From assembly GCA_020736575.1 (NCBI GenBank), contig JAGPYM010000022.1:558001-622000 (forward strand): a stretch of 64,000 bases of DNA, written 5' to 3'. The position numbers were made by a program, and so were the translations under genes. Origin of the DNA: Thelonectria olida (Eukaryota > Ascomycota > Sordariomycetes > Hypocreales > Nectriaceae). Below the pieces are notes generated by a model that saw only the letters and a list, made by a program, of their open reading frames with translations, was not told where the DNA came from and searched no databases. Shown here in pieces: positions 32,844 through 43,815 of this stretch; positions within the stretch are counted from its first letter, which is position 1, and each line of letters begins with the position of its first letter.

Positions 32844-34036
32844 AAGCCTAGAGTAAGTTTATGTTAGCAAGCGCAGATGGAGTTTTAGTCAGGGTTACTA
32901 AATATAGGTAGTTAAGCAGACATGGCCCCTACCGTATTTCTTTCACTATAATATACTGATATGACTGTTGAAGATGTTTTTCATAGTAGTGCCCTGATTA
33001 AGTTGACTGCAAGAATAGTAAGTTATATAGTTCATGAAGTGATGACTTTTTCTGCCCAAGGCTAGCGGCTGGCGGTTAGCCGCATGTATCCGGCGTCAGA
33101 ATAACGATAGCTACACCACAACGCCAACATGACCGTTCTGAAAGAGATCCTGGGACGACATTCGAAAGTGCTTTACCTGAAAATCTATGCCCACGCTCCA
33201 AGACATAACTAATGGGGCTATCGGGACCAGTCTCGGTACAGCTGACCACTACTGCACCAATAAAGCGGACACCGCTTCAGCCGGTGTGGACCGTGGGTTG
33301 TCCAGGCATAAAAAAGCACGAAGGAATGCCCATGTTGCCGTTCCCACCACCAGCGAGCGCAAAACTCTTTCTGGGGATACGACCTGCCTCGTCGGCTACT
33401 CCGGGTCCCGGAGAGGATGCGTTGTTGATTGGAGCATGGTCCAGTCATGCAGACCAGGACACCGAGGAGTGGGGCAGTGCCGGGGCCGGGCATGTCTGGT
33501 TTCCGATATGGGGCCGCAGATCGTGGTGAGCCAGCACAATATTGAGGTGGATTAGCCATGGACAAGGCGATGGACAAGCTGGCTGGACGCGTCCCACGTT
33601 CTCACACGCGTCGACCAAGCCCGCCTTGCGCGCCCGCACAACGTTTTCGCAGTCAGAAGGTCACTTTCTCTTCCACTATGCTCCTTGCGCCCCGACAGCT
33701 CATAGCAGTTCTCATAGCAGGTACATTGTCCTATTCGTGCACGCACATACCGTACAGAGCCTGCTCGCATCGGGTCCCACCCCTCATCTCGGAGTTGTGC
33801 GTTGCACCTCCAATTCGTTCAGCGCCGCTCTCGTTTCGCGCGTGAGACGCGTCCTGACATTACGCTGATTGGAGAGTCTCGCGACGTGTCAAGTCGCACA
33901 CACAAGTTTGAACCCCATTTATGCAAAACCTGTACTTAGATGCGATAATGCGAGGATTTTTCCTCTCGTATGCGAACCCCTACGGCGAATTTTCCTTTCT
34001 TGTTAACCTTTCTCTCATTCAATCTCGAAACTAACA
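32844..34036. other. No supported gene
   Basis: Several overlapping frames between 33187 and 33868 on both strands, none with recognisable motifs. The last 150 bp are probably the promoter of the BAH-PHD gene. Confidence 0.45.
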
Positions 34037-35464
34037 ATGAGTTCTGGAAAGCGCAGGCATTCCGTCTTGGAGGAACACTGTGCGCCAAATCGCTTCACTA
34101 TTACTTTAAGTCACAAGCCGTCGCAGGAGAGACATGAGCAACCAAAACAAAAAAAGAGAAAATGCCAGGACCAAATAGAACAAGCTGGGATGCAGAGCCA
34201 GACGTTTCCCATCTCCATTCACACATTCAACCCGCACGGCACTATGGATCTACACTACAAGGTCGAACCTGAAAAAAAATGGCGGGAAATGAAGCGGTAC
34301 AGTAGCTTCGTCAGTGAGGATCAAACGACTTGTCTACTGACGAGACTAACGAGTGGGCTCACTGACGCAGCTTGGCAGTGAACGGTGTCAAGTACTACCC
34401 GGGCAACTTCGTCCATGTCGCCAACGAATGTACAATCGAGCGACAACGAGTGGCAATGAAAGGCAAAGATGGGCTAATCAGGCGGTCGGAAATCGGCTGG
34501 GTGGCTTGGATTCTGGAGATTCGGGCAGCGGATGAGCATAATGTTTACGCACGTGTGTATTGGATGTACTCGCCTGATGAGCTGCCATCTGGAACGGTTT
34601 GCGGCAAGGAAAGAATTCAGGGACGTCAACCATACCACGGTCGCAACGAACTAATTGCCTCGAACCACAGTAAGTCGTCCCTACCTGCTACAGCCGGGAG
34701 TGCGCCAGTCCTGACAGTCAGCAACCAGTGGACATTATCAACGTTATCAGCGTTATCGAGCCGGTAATTGTCAGCCAATGGCTTGAGTCAGACGATGGCG
34801 AAACTAAGGACACGCTGTATTGGCGGCAGACATTTAATTACCCTGACTCCCAGCTCTCAGTAAGTGGTTTCAATACTTCTCTTGTTCTCGCTGACGCTCT
34901 CACTTTTAGCCTGCCAAGCCGGTTTGTAAATGCAAAGCTCCCGAAAACCCCGATAGGACGTTGATACGGTGTACTAGCACGTCTTGCGGGAAATGGATGC
35001 ATCAGGAATGCCTACACCATGATGTGCTCATGAGGGTGTATAACCAATTGGGCACCAACGAGCCACAGCGAAGCGAGCCAATGGCCGGCCCGGGAGACGA
35101 CAATAATAGCAATACAACAGACCCACTCAGCTCAAAAGGGTTGGAGAAGGAAGAGATGCAGCCGATTATAGGCGAGGTCGATGAAGAAGTCCTTGTTCAG
35201 GAAGCGACCCCAGGAACGCCGGAGGCAGGTGACCCGAGAACCACGGAGTTCAGTACGAATGCTCAAGCGAAGCCTCCTGCGAATAAGCGTCGCAAGAAGA
35301 GCACTGACTTTGAGCCATACGTTGGACTTTTCGAGTCGACTCTGAAATTGGATGACGGCCCTATAAAGTGGAAGATCCGTGATTTGCGGGAAGACATTTC
35401 GGGCGGCAATAAGGCATGGGATGAGGAGGCCTATTGTTTACTATGCGGGGTCATTATTGACTAG
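34037..35464 (+). CDS. BAH-PHD chromatin reader, EPR-1-like, probably C-terminally truncated
   Basis: Four exons: 34037-34313, 34379-34669, 34729-34859 and 34910-35464, all with GT-AG introns of 50-65 nt and consistent phase, giving 417 residues. Exons 2-3 encode a BAH domain (VKYYPGNFVHVANE, WVAWILEIRAADEHNVYARVYWMY, GRNELIASNH). Exon 4 begins with a PHD finger (CKCKAPENPDRTLIRCTSTSCGKWMHQECL, Cys4-His-Cys3 pattern). An acidic, disordered linker and a conserved-looking C-terminal block (PIKWKIRDLREDISGG) follow. BAH-PHD proteins of this type (EPR-1 in Neurospora) read H3K27me3 in facultative heterochromatin. The TAG at 35462 comes before further recognisable coding sequence in another frame, so the 3' end is damaged. 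Confidence 0.8.
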
Positions 35465-35740
35465 ATTGCTCTCACGACTGGACCTATCGGGGTAGCATTC
35501 TTGCGCAGGATAAATGTATCGACCCAGAGGCTAGACTCCGAGCTAACAAATTCGAACATCGATCAATTTTTCCAGATGATGCGCGTGAGATGTGTTCCAA
35601 GGCCGACGAGCTATTGAGCGAGCTAGTCATGCCAAGGAAACTGGCCTCGAGAGCGATTTTGCACAAACGCTCCTTCAACTACGCGGCACTCAGCCCTCGA
35701 AACACGCGTCACCAATTCGTACCGAGCCACCAGCCGCGCT
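35465..35740 (+). pseudogene. Lost C-terminal part of the BAH-PHD gene
   Basis: Directly after the stop, a frame offset by a few bases reads CSHDWTYRGSILAQDKCIDPEARLRANKFEHRS and then DDAREMCSKADELLSEL, which looks like the continuation of the same protein. About five extra bases (TAGAT) at the junction explain both the stop and the frame change. Confidence 0.5.
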
Positions 35741-36545
35741 GAGCAACATACTGACGCTGTCTCCTTGGCAAAAGCGGCAGCCCAGGATCTTGGAACTTTA
35801 ACACCGATGCTTTTGCACCATTAACTATAATTTGTATGTTTACCTACACGCACGATGCTCAATAACGGCCACGACACGAGCGCGAATTTCTTTGAAGGCG
35901 TGATGTATGACTGCAGCACCATTCATAGTTGTCTTACGCTGGCTATAAGAATAGGCAAGTACAAGGCTTTAAGGAGGAGGTATAGGAGTCATTACAGGAG
36001 AAGAATGGACATCTTGGATTGCATTTTGTTGTAGTTATCGTATAGAAACTAGCCACCTCAAATAGGGTTTAATAAAAAGACCTATTATATAGTAAAGAAT
36101 ATAGCTAGCCTATTTGCAGATATTTCTTAAGGCCCTAGACTTAGGATTTTGATCGGTGTGATGTAACCTAAAGGAGATACATAAAGGGGAGGTTCTCCTC
36201 GCCACCACGCTGAGAGAAAAGCATAAAGAGGGGCCAACCCTCCTCCCCCCCCCGTGGAGGATATCATCCGCCGGAATCATTCTTTGCACAGCTCTACTAC
36301 GCAAATTTCAGGTTGGCGGGCGTGGGTTACCAAGTTTTGATTAGGATGCACACGCAACGACAGGGTGGTTGCTCAGCAGCATTCACGACTCAACTTGTGC
36401 GACAAATTGAGAATCAAACGTGTCAACATTTCTGTCAGCATATGCCCTTCATCTGGATCGTTGCGAGAGGCGCATCCAATAAACCAAAACGATTATCGAC
36501 GCCTACAAATAATATGATGGAATGTAACGGGCTGAGCTCGCTGGC
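35741..36545. other. No gene seen
   Basis: AT-rich anonymous sequence with a C run near 36246. Confidence 0.4.
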
Positions 36546-38195
36546 TTGCAAGATACAGAACCATCAATAGAAGCGGAAATGATGGGCCCCGTGGCAAGTT
36601 TTAGCAGAATATCCGACAGATCGTCGTTAGGGCCTATCTCACTCCGTTTCACCAAGCCGTATCTCGGAGCAAAGGAAACGCAACTGCCAGGTCACCTCTG
36701 GAGCGCAGAGGCGGATACTAAAGATATACATAGTACCACCTCAACCCTTTCCGAATTTTTCTTTGATCCATCCCTCCTGCTAAGCCCTCATGTTCTCCTC
36801 CTTGGACTACTCTTCCGATACAAAGCCTTCAGGTCGCCCAGTCTCACAACCCCTGAGTATCTGGACAAACTTGAAATTCACCCTGACGAGAACGAACTAC
36901 CATTGCCCCTTAAAGAATCCCTCAACGATATTTTCGTGTTCCGAGACACCATCAAGACCGCCTTTGATGGCTTCGCCATGTCTGTAAACAAACCTTTAAC
37001 GTATGGGGTGATATCAAGGTGGACTAGGAGGATGGCGAGCTTGCTGGGTTTTCCATGACGGTTATTCTATACAGCTTTCGTTACAACGCTACTAATGAGT
37101 TTGACCAATGTCGTAAGTTCTCCCAGACCGTGCCTTCCCTAAGACCCCATTCAGGCTCAGGCTATGGGATAAGACAGTGGCTAACTAAGAAGAAAGCGAA
37201 CGTCAGTGATGGACTTCGCAATCTAATGCTTCAACACACCAACTCGGATCCATTCAGGCAGAAATACCTCGGGCGCGTTGTTTCGGTTGACACCTTGGCT
37301 ATTGTACGCCATGCACGGCAGCAAAAGGCTCTAATGCGTCAAGCCTGTAGTATAGGATATTCATTCAGCAAACGACGACCCACCGACCTCACACCTGAGC
37401 AAGCCGCCTCGGTGAACAAGGACCCTCGGATTCAGAAGCTTGTCGAACAGCGGCAGTCCTTCCGCCAGGCCGGAAGGAAGTCTCTCAAAATCGCACAGAA
37501 GCTTGAGAAAGTCAACAAGAGGATGATCAGTGAGAGAGCCAAGCTGCGACGATAACTCAAACAACAGGTACGGACCGATTGGTCTCCAGAGCAGGCCATC
37601 ATCGACATAGAACGACAGCTGGCTGGGCAAACCTTCGAGGAGGCAACCCCGCCGCCACCTTATGATGGTGATGTGCATCCCGCCCAGATACGATTGATCG
37701 AAGCTTTGACAGCCACAGTGACTGAGACAGTGGAGGATGAACGCCGCCGGCGTAACAATGTGATTCTGGCCGTCATGGCCTACTGTCCGATTCAGGAATC
37801 ATCATTACCCCGCGGCAGCGGAAGAATGCCAGCGGAGGTGACCAAAGTGCTCCGGAAGAGAACTACTGCAGACGAAGGCCATTAAACGAACGACGAGCTG
37901 GGGACTGCAATTGCCTCCGTCTTCGTGATGGCTAAAGCGGATCGGACCCGGAGATGCTTCTTCTGCGTTGGGAGGGCCACCACTCTTGCGCCTTCCGACC
38001 CGGCCATCGAGCGCCTTATTAAACCATTCTATTCCCCAGGTGACTTGAGCAAGCATTTCAAACGACACCACCTCTCCAACCTTCGAGGTGATGAAGAGTT
38101 GAGTTGTCGCCTATGCAAGCTGTCTTTGGATCACAAAAGGCATCTGCAGAATCATGCTGAGACGGTGCATGGAACTGTATCAAGAGGAGGGTAGG
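36546..38195 (+). pseudogene. DUF3435 tyrosine recombinase relic 1 (Starship captain-type)
   Basis: Degenerate but clear. 36700-37050 reads DPSLLLSPHVLLLGLLFRYKAF, ELPLPLKESLNDIFVFRDTIKTAFDG and RWTR, then after a one-base shift near 37025 ELAGFSMTVILYSFRYNAT. 37180-37350 reads NLMLQHTNSDPFRQKYLGRVV, with the conserved His and the putative catalytic Tyr of the domain. The stretch between these blocks (over a hundred residues expected) is missing, and a TAA at 37553-37555 interrupts the C-terminal helices. Downstream, 37925-38194 encodes C2H2-like fingers (KHFKRHH, CRLCKLSLDHKRHLQNHAETVH) such as follow DUF3435 in related proteins. DUF3435 proteins mobilise large fungal Starship elements. This copy cannot be active. 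Confidence 0.8.
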
Positions 38196-38273
38196 CTGGA
38201 GTGAGTGTACCCCATACTGATAGTAATGACTGGGAGCATAAACAAAACGACGGAGAAGCAGTTAATTTCCAAT

Positions 38274-38855
38274 CTAAGCAATATACACTGGTAAACGGCT
38301 TCCAAAAAGCCCATCCTTGTCGATCTGAACGTCCATCTTGTGGAAATCGTGAAGAAGTAACCAGCATATCATACGAAAGACAAGTACACACCAGACGTCA
38401 TTGATCCCCTGTTTCTCTTCGAGCTTCACGTCAACCCAGCAATCCTCAACCTCTACTCTATCATCATCCAGTTCGTCTTCGTCGCAATCGAGAGGAGCTT
38501 CTAATAAGGTCCCAGTGCGCTGGATTCTTTCTGGCTGGCTATGGGGATTTTGACGCTTTCTTTCACGATCCAGCTCGCTGCATATCTTCCGAATGACATT
38601 CTCGCGTACCCAAGATATGTATATGTCTATTAAAGCAGCGTGCCTTTCTCCATAGGGTTCCGTTTCAAGTCGTTGGAGTTTCCGCAACATCACTTTGCGA
38701 CACTCGGAGAGGCGTATATGCATGGGATTATGGGGGAGGGGGTTGGATGGCGGTGGACGCCGGCGTCGGGGTTCGAGTTTGGGAAGCCGGTCTCTGAGCT
38801 TGGGGATGCTGGCTGCTTGGGGGACGGAGGTATTTGGTTGCGGCGGGGAAGCCAT
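38274..38855 (-). CDS. Unknown fungal protein, 193 residues
   Basis: Intronless minus-strand frame. A proline/arginine-rich N-terminus leads into a predicted helical core (LSECRKVMLRKLQRLE, RHAALIDIYISWVRENVIRKI), an acidic linker (DCDEDELDDDRVEVED) and a hydrophobic C-terminal segment (VWCVLVFRMICWLLLHDFHK), ending GSRLPVYIA. The hydrophobic stretch could be a membrane anchor. I believe proteins with this ending are widespread in Pezizomycotina but know no function. It lies divergent to the ALE1 gene with about 1 kb between them. Confidence 0.7.
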   Translation of the reverse strand: MASPPQPNTSVPQAASIPKLRDRLPKLEPRRRRPPPSNPLPHNPMHIRLSECRKVMLRKLQRLETEPYGERHAALIDIYISWVRENVIRKICSELDRERKRQNPHSQPERIQRTGTLLEAPLDCDEDELDDDRVEVEDCWVDVKLEEKQGINDVWCVLVFRMICWLLLHDFHKMDVQIDKDGLFGSRLPVYIA

Positions 38856-39844
38856 TTTGTCTGGAAGACCGTTTGTTAAGTTTGAACTTGGGAATGCTCG
38901 TCCTTCGAGTTGACATCGATGCCCGAGCGTTCATTTTCTTTGCCTTCGTGGAGCTAGGATTGCTGCATGTGGCGGTGAAAAGCAAAACAGTAAACAAATA
39001 GTAAACCCCTGTTCAGCTCTCGAGCCACCTCACAGCTATACGAGCAGATGACGCCCAATAGACGCAATAGAAACAACAACTTGGAGCCTGGACACAACTG
39101 CCGAGGGCCTCACTGTCTGCCGGAGAGTCATGAGCATTAACGTTTACGGCCGGTCTGACCCTAGGCCGTCTAGCGCAAGCCTCGACGTTCCCCTGAGTCC
39201 CCGAGCCGCTTCTGGACCAGGCGGGAGACAACCGTGCGAACCGCCATCGTTACCGATTTCCGACTAAGTTTTGTCCCGCCCAGGGGCCGGCCAATGGTAG
39301 GTGCGGGGATGATAAATAGTTGTCGTCACACAAGCATCGCAGCGTCTTTGAAGGATTGAATACGGGGGTTTGTGAAGATCCAAGTCCGTCAGCACGTTGC
39401 AACTATAGCTGAGCACGTTCCTCTGAAGGATTACGCCGAGAGACGAATCATCAGAAGCTTGGCGTTCAAGTAAAGGTTAGGTGTGTGTGTTGAGAGGGCA
39501 AACCATCCGAGTGCCCAGCTTGGCCAGCTTTTAGCCAGCCTGAGGTCTCCAAAAAAGAAATATGGTTGGGGGAAGGAACCTGGAATGGGGTTGAGTCTTG
39601 AAATTGTTTGGAAGGGAGGGCATGACGTCTCAGCCTACCTCAACATTCTCTTTCCTTTTTTCCCTCTTTCAATTCAGACGTCTCTTGAACCATGATTATG
39701 GTAGCACGATAAGTCCCCAACGTCTTGGTGCCTCTTCTATCCCTTCTTCTTTTTCTTCTTCCTCAAGCACCTCCAGCTCCATCTCGCTCTCAACCTCTCT
39801 AATTTGCGCCATCCCACCATCCTCCCGCCCGGCCGCCCATCGAT
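38856..39844. promoter_or_regulatory. Divergent promoter region between the unknown gene and ALE1
   Basis: Nearly 1 kb between two start codons. The ALE1 side has a pyrimidine-rich CT tract (about 39640-39830), common before fungal housekeeping genes. No separate gene is supported. Confidence 0.45.
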
Positions 39845-41646
39845 ATGATGCACTTCGTCGACCGGCGTGAGTTTTCTTGCCACAGCGTTTCGATGGCAAG
39901 AAAAGTACCTATTTACTGACTCAATTGTTCTCTATGCAGCTTTCGAGGCCCTTTCCTCGTCTGTCGGCGCGTCTGCCGATGAAGGTAAGAGGTCATCCAA
40001 AGCCAATATTCTCCTGTTCAGGCTCTCATCGTTACTCTTCACTAGTCAAACTCATCTTCTCTTTCTTGTTTTCCTTCCCGCTCGCCGCCATCCTCAAGCG
40101 ACTTCCCGACTCGAGACCCGAAGCGAAGAACATGTTCATCATTAGGTACCTAGAGAAATCTATCGAAAGCTTCGTTAGCGCTCGCTGACCGCCCACCAAC
40201 AAACAGCGTCTCGCTCTTTTACCTAGTCGGAATCTTTGATCTCTGGGATGGCATTCGCACCCTCCTCATCAGTGCTGGAGGTACATATGCTATTGCCAAA
40301 TTTCTTTGCAAAAGCCCCTACATGCCTTGGATCGGCTTTACCTTTGTCATGGGCCACATGTCCATCAGTCACGTCGCCCGCCAGGCCGCTGACAGCCCTT
40401 CGTCCGTCGATATCACCGGCGCTCAGATGGTCCTTCTTATGAAGCTCAGCGCCTTCTGTTGGAACGTTGCCGACGGTCAACTTCCCGATAACCTCCTTTC
40501 CGACTTCCAGCGAGAGCACATGCTTAAAGAACTGCCCTCTCTGCTCGATTACGCTGGCTGGGTACTCTTCTTCCCGGCTCTGTTTGCCGGCCCTTCTTTC
40601 GACTTCACAGATTACCGCCGTTGGCTCGATACCTCCATGTTCGACATTTCCCCCCAAGTAGACCCCGTCAAGAAGCCCCCGGTCAGGAGAAAGAGAAAGA
40701 TCCCTCGCAGCGGTGGTCCAGCCGCTTGGAAAGCCGCCAGTGGTCTATTCTGGCTCGTTTTATTCGTTGGCTTATCACCATCTTACAACCCTGGAACCCT
40801 GACAGCCGACTCCCTTGTTGAGTACGCCTTTCCTCGCCGGGTCTGGATCATGCACATGGTCAGCCTTGTCGCGCGCTTCAAGTACTACGCGGTTTGGTCT
40901 CTTACCGAAGGGTCATGCATTCTTGCGGGCCTCGGTTTCAATGGCGTTGACCCTGTTACTGGCAAGATCTCATGGAACCGACTACAAAACATTGACCCTT
41001 GGGCAGTCGAAATGGCGCAGAATCCTCGAGGCTACCTCAGTGGTTGGAATATCAACACTAGCAATTGGCTTCGAAACTACATCTATCTTCGTGTCACGCC
41101 AAGGGGTAGGAAGCCCGGCTTCCGTGCCAGCTTGGCCACTTTCGGAACCAGTGCTCTTTGGCATGGATTTTATCCCGGTTACTACCTCACCTTTGTTCTC
41201 GCTACCTTTATCCAAACGGCCGCCAAGCGTATGGTTCCCAATTTGCTCACGTTATCCCCCTTTGTACTAACTTGAGTCGTCCAGATTGCCGGCGACACGT
41301 CCGCCCGTTCTTCCTCGATCCCATCAGCGGCAACGCTTCGTCTAAGAAGAAATACTACGACTTCGTCTCCTATCTCGTCACCCAGCTCACATTTACCTTT
41401 GCCACGTCCCCCTTCCTCCTCCTCTCCTTCAGTAGCTCCATCCTCGTCTGGACCCGTGTTTACTTTTATGCTGCCCTCTGGACATTTGGCCCCCTCGCCT
41501 TCTTCGCCTCCCCTGGTAAGGTCTGGCTGCGGACGAAGCTCGAGAAGCGTCAAGGCAGAGCTAGTGCCAAATTTGTACGCTCCATCAGCACCGATAGCCT
41601 GACTGGAAAGGCCGAGCCAATCCTCGGCATCTCCAAGGATCCATAG
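39845..41646 (+). CDS. ALE1: Lysophospholipid acyltransferase (MBOAT family, ALE1 type)
   Basis: Five exons: 39845-39866, 39940-39984, 40046-40145, 40207-41228 and 41285-41646, with four GT-AG introns and consistent phase, giving 516 residues. The ER membrane enzyme transfers acyl chains from acyl-CoA to lysophospholipids. Visible are several membrane helices, SVSLFYLVGIFDLWDG, the conserved FVMGHMSISHVARQ and GAQMVLLMKLSAFCWN blocks, the SWNRLQNIDPWAVE and INTSNWLRNYIYLR blocks, and SALWHGFYPGYYL with the MBOAT catalytic His. The start was chosen because the tiny first exon joins in frame to PFEALSSSVGASADE, which matches the usual N-terminus. The TAG at 41644 is followed in frame by 24 further codons that resemble the usual charged tail, so the last residues seem to have been lost by a point mutation. 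Confidence 0.88.
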
Positions 41647-42599
41647 GGCGACATCAATGAGGTTGTGGAAGAGATTCGAGCCGAGGTGGAGGCTCGACAG
41701 AGAAAGCAAAAGGCGAATTGATTCAGTTGGGCTCTCAGCCCACAATAGAAAGCGCATTTCAGGTGGCCTACAAGGGAGCATCTAGATTTCAAGGTGGGCT
41801 TGAGGGTGCAAGGAGTTTGGGTAATAGACGGCATATGAAGATATCCCCGTTCAGTGACAGGAGTACTGGAAAGACATCGCAAGTTTGACATGACAAATCT
41901 ATTCGCAGATTCTACTTCACATCATTAAATCTATCTATCTCTGGGACGGGTTCCGAAATGGAGGCCCTCCTGAATAGGGCCCGAATCATCAGAGCCACTA
42001 ATTACATGGTGTCATAAAAATGGGTGCATCGTGCAGCCCGTCTTGAAGCCCGGCATTCGCCTGTCAATTCCAACTATTGTACAGATAACAAGATCGTCCG
42101 TCGATGGTAGGTTGGTAGTACAGAGGCTCAAGATGGTAAGGAGGGAGAAAGAAGATTGAGCGCGGTGAGTGGTTTATTTTGTTCGAGATCCATCAAGAAG
42201 CGACCGTGTATCGTGAAAAGCGTTCCTTTTCTTTTTTTATTTTAGTAGTTGGCGTGTGAATGTCTGAAAATCGTGTATCGTCGAAAGGCTTGAAGAATCC
42301 GAAAAAAGGGTCATGCGTCGTTGCAGCGTGTTACAGAAGAAGATTTAGAATCAAGAATCGTGAAAGAAATCATAAGAGATGGTGGTGGCGTAAGGTGGTT
42401 CAAAGAACAGATAACAAAGCATCGTGATGTCTTGGGTGAGCGTTAAAATCGTCGAGATCCATCGAGTTGCATGAAGAACTTGAAAGACGGGAGCGGGTCC
42501 TAATCCTCGATCATTCAAACGTCTTGTCACTTTCGTCAAAGCAGCGAAGGTAAATGTAAGAAAAAGAAAAGAGACGAAAATCTCGAGAGAGGAAGGGCG
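41647..42599. other. 3' region of ALE1 and anonymous sequence
   Basis: The first 75 bp continue the ALE1 frame after the premature stop and end at a TGA (41719-41721). The rest has no supported gene. Confidence 0.5.
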
Positions 42600-43090
42600 T
42601 CAAGAGCCCCAGCGTTTTTTTATGCCAACAACAATCAGTGCAATCACGGCCCCGAGCACAAGAGGCCGATGAAGGGCATGCCACGGTTAACATTCCTCCA
42701 CCAGATTGCGCTGCGGTACATGTCTTCGTTCATGAGTTGTGTCTTGTTGTTGCGGGTTTGTCGTAAATCCTCGTTAGATGTCGAGTGACCTTGTTCTAGG
42801 GTCCCATGGAAATGGGGATCATTGCAGCAACCATCCATGCTGTCGGGCAATGTTAGAGCAGACAATCTCCGTAATGAAACCGACTCAGACTTACCAAACG
42901 GTAGAATGAATCCTACAACAAACATGGCAACCTGTGTATTTCGTCTCCCAGTCAACTCGCTCTTAGCCTCCCAAGCTGCTGCTGGTGGCTCATTGCCCCA
43001 AGTGGCTCTCGGCCACGCGCCCTGCTTCATCTCAAGTTCAGGGATATTGAGGTATCCTTGTCTCGAGATCCAGAGGGCGGGCCGCATCGC
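42600..43090 (-). pseudogene. C-terminal remnant of a fungal membrane protein gene
   Basis: Minus-strand pieces read PALWISRQGYLNIPELEMKQG, TGRRNTQVAMFVVGFILPF (membrane helix), a putative intron with GTAAGTCTG donor and CCCGACAG acceptor, then WMVAAMIPISMGP, MYRSAIWWRNVNRGMPFIGLL and, in another frame, LGAVIALIVVGIKKRW (second helix). The pieces lie in three frames, with one-base shifts near 42790 and 42655, so it is not a working gene. I recognise the general pattern (NxxWWRNLNR followed by a C-terminal helix) as common in Ascomycota, without a known role. Confidence 0.55.
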
Positions 43091-43205
43091 ATCTTGATCC
43101 GCTTCACACCCAAATTTACCAAGAGGTTTCTAGGCCCTAAGGAAAAGTAAGTACTACTATCCTACGTTATATTTATTTCTGCTAAATAGTATAAAAAGGA
43201 GCACC

Positions 43206-43660
43206 ATGACCATCCCCGAGATCATGTTTGACGCATCTTTATTGCTCAGCCCTCATGTTCTGCTCCTTGGAAAGCTTTTTCGGCATGAGGCTTTCGAGAA
43301 TCCTAGTTTCACGACCCCTGATTCCCTGAGCAAGCTTGATATCTACTTCGACGAGTACGAACTGCCAAGACCCTTGAAGAAATCCATGTTCGATACCTAT
43401 GTTTTTCGGGATACCATCAAGACTGCTCTTAATGGCTATGTGATATCGGAAAACAAGAACATAACATACGCAATGATGGCCAAATGGACGAGGGTTATAG
43501 GCGAGATTGCTGGATTCATCATAACGGTGATTTTATACACGTTGCGCTATAAGGCCGCTAGAATCTTCGGTGCAATCCACCCCAAACCCCGCTGCATATT
43601 CGCGTTGAAGCCACGCTTCTGTCTTGTCATTCCACAGCTCCCTTCATCGTCGAGGCCTGT
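43206..43660 (+). pseudogene. DUF3435 tyrosine recombinase relic 2
   Basis: Shares with relic 1 the blocks DASLLLSPHVLLLGKLFRHEAF, YELPRPLKKSMFDTYVFRDTIKTALNGY, KWTR and GEIAGFIITVILYTLRYKAAR, in an unbroken frame. It breaks off before the C-terminal catalytic His/Tyr blocks, after which a LINE fragment follows. It is closely related to but not identical with relic 1, so there were two captain-type genes or one gene duplicated and decayed separately. Confidence 0.75.
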
Positions 43661-43664
43661 TAAG

Positions 43665-43815
43665 ACGGAGCCAATATTTGGCAGTCGGCAAGATATCTCA
43701 AGCCGGGAGGCGATACGATGAGCGACAAGATCCCACCGCTCAAGAAACCGGATGGAACAAAGACAAGGGACAAGGCAGAGCAGGCAGAGGAGCTACTCAG
43801 CGCTTTCTTCCCACC
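43665..43815 (+). mobile_element. LINE ORF2 fragment
   Basis: Reads IWQSARYLKPGG, then IPPLKKPDGTKTRDKAEQAEELL and SAFFPPLPA, the segment just before the reverse transcriptase in Tad-like LINEs. It joins in frame to the ankyrin-protein remnant, producing an accidental fusion frame. Confidence 0.6.

Noticed and set aside
33187..33868. Several overlapping frames of 95-122 residues on both strands
   Set aside because: No consistent frame, no motif and no plausible splice pattern.
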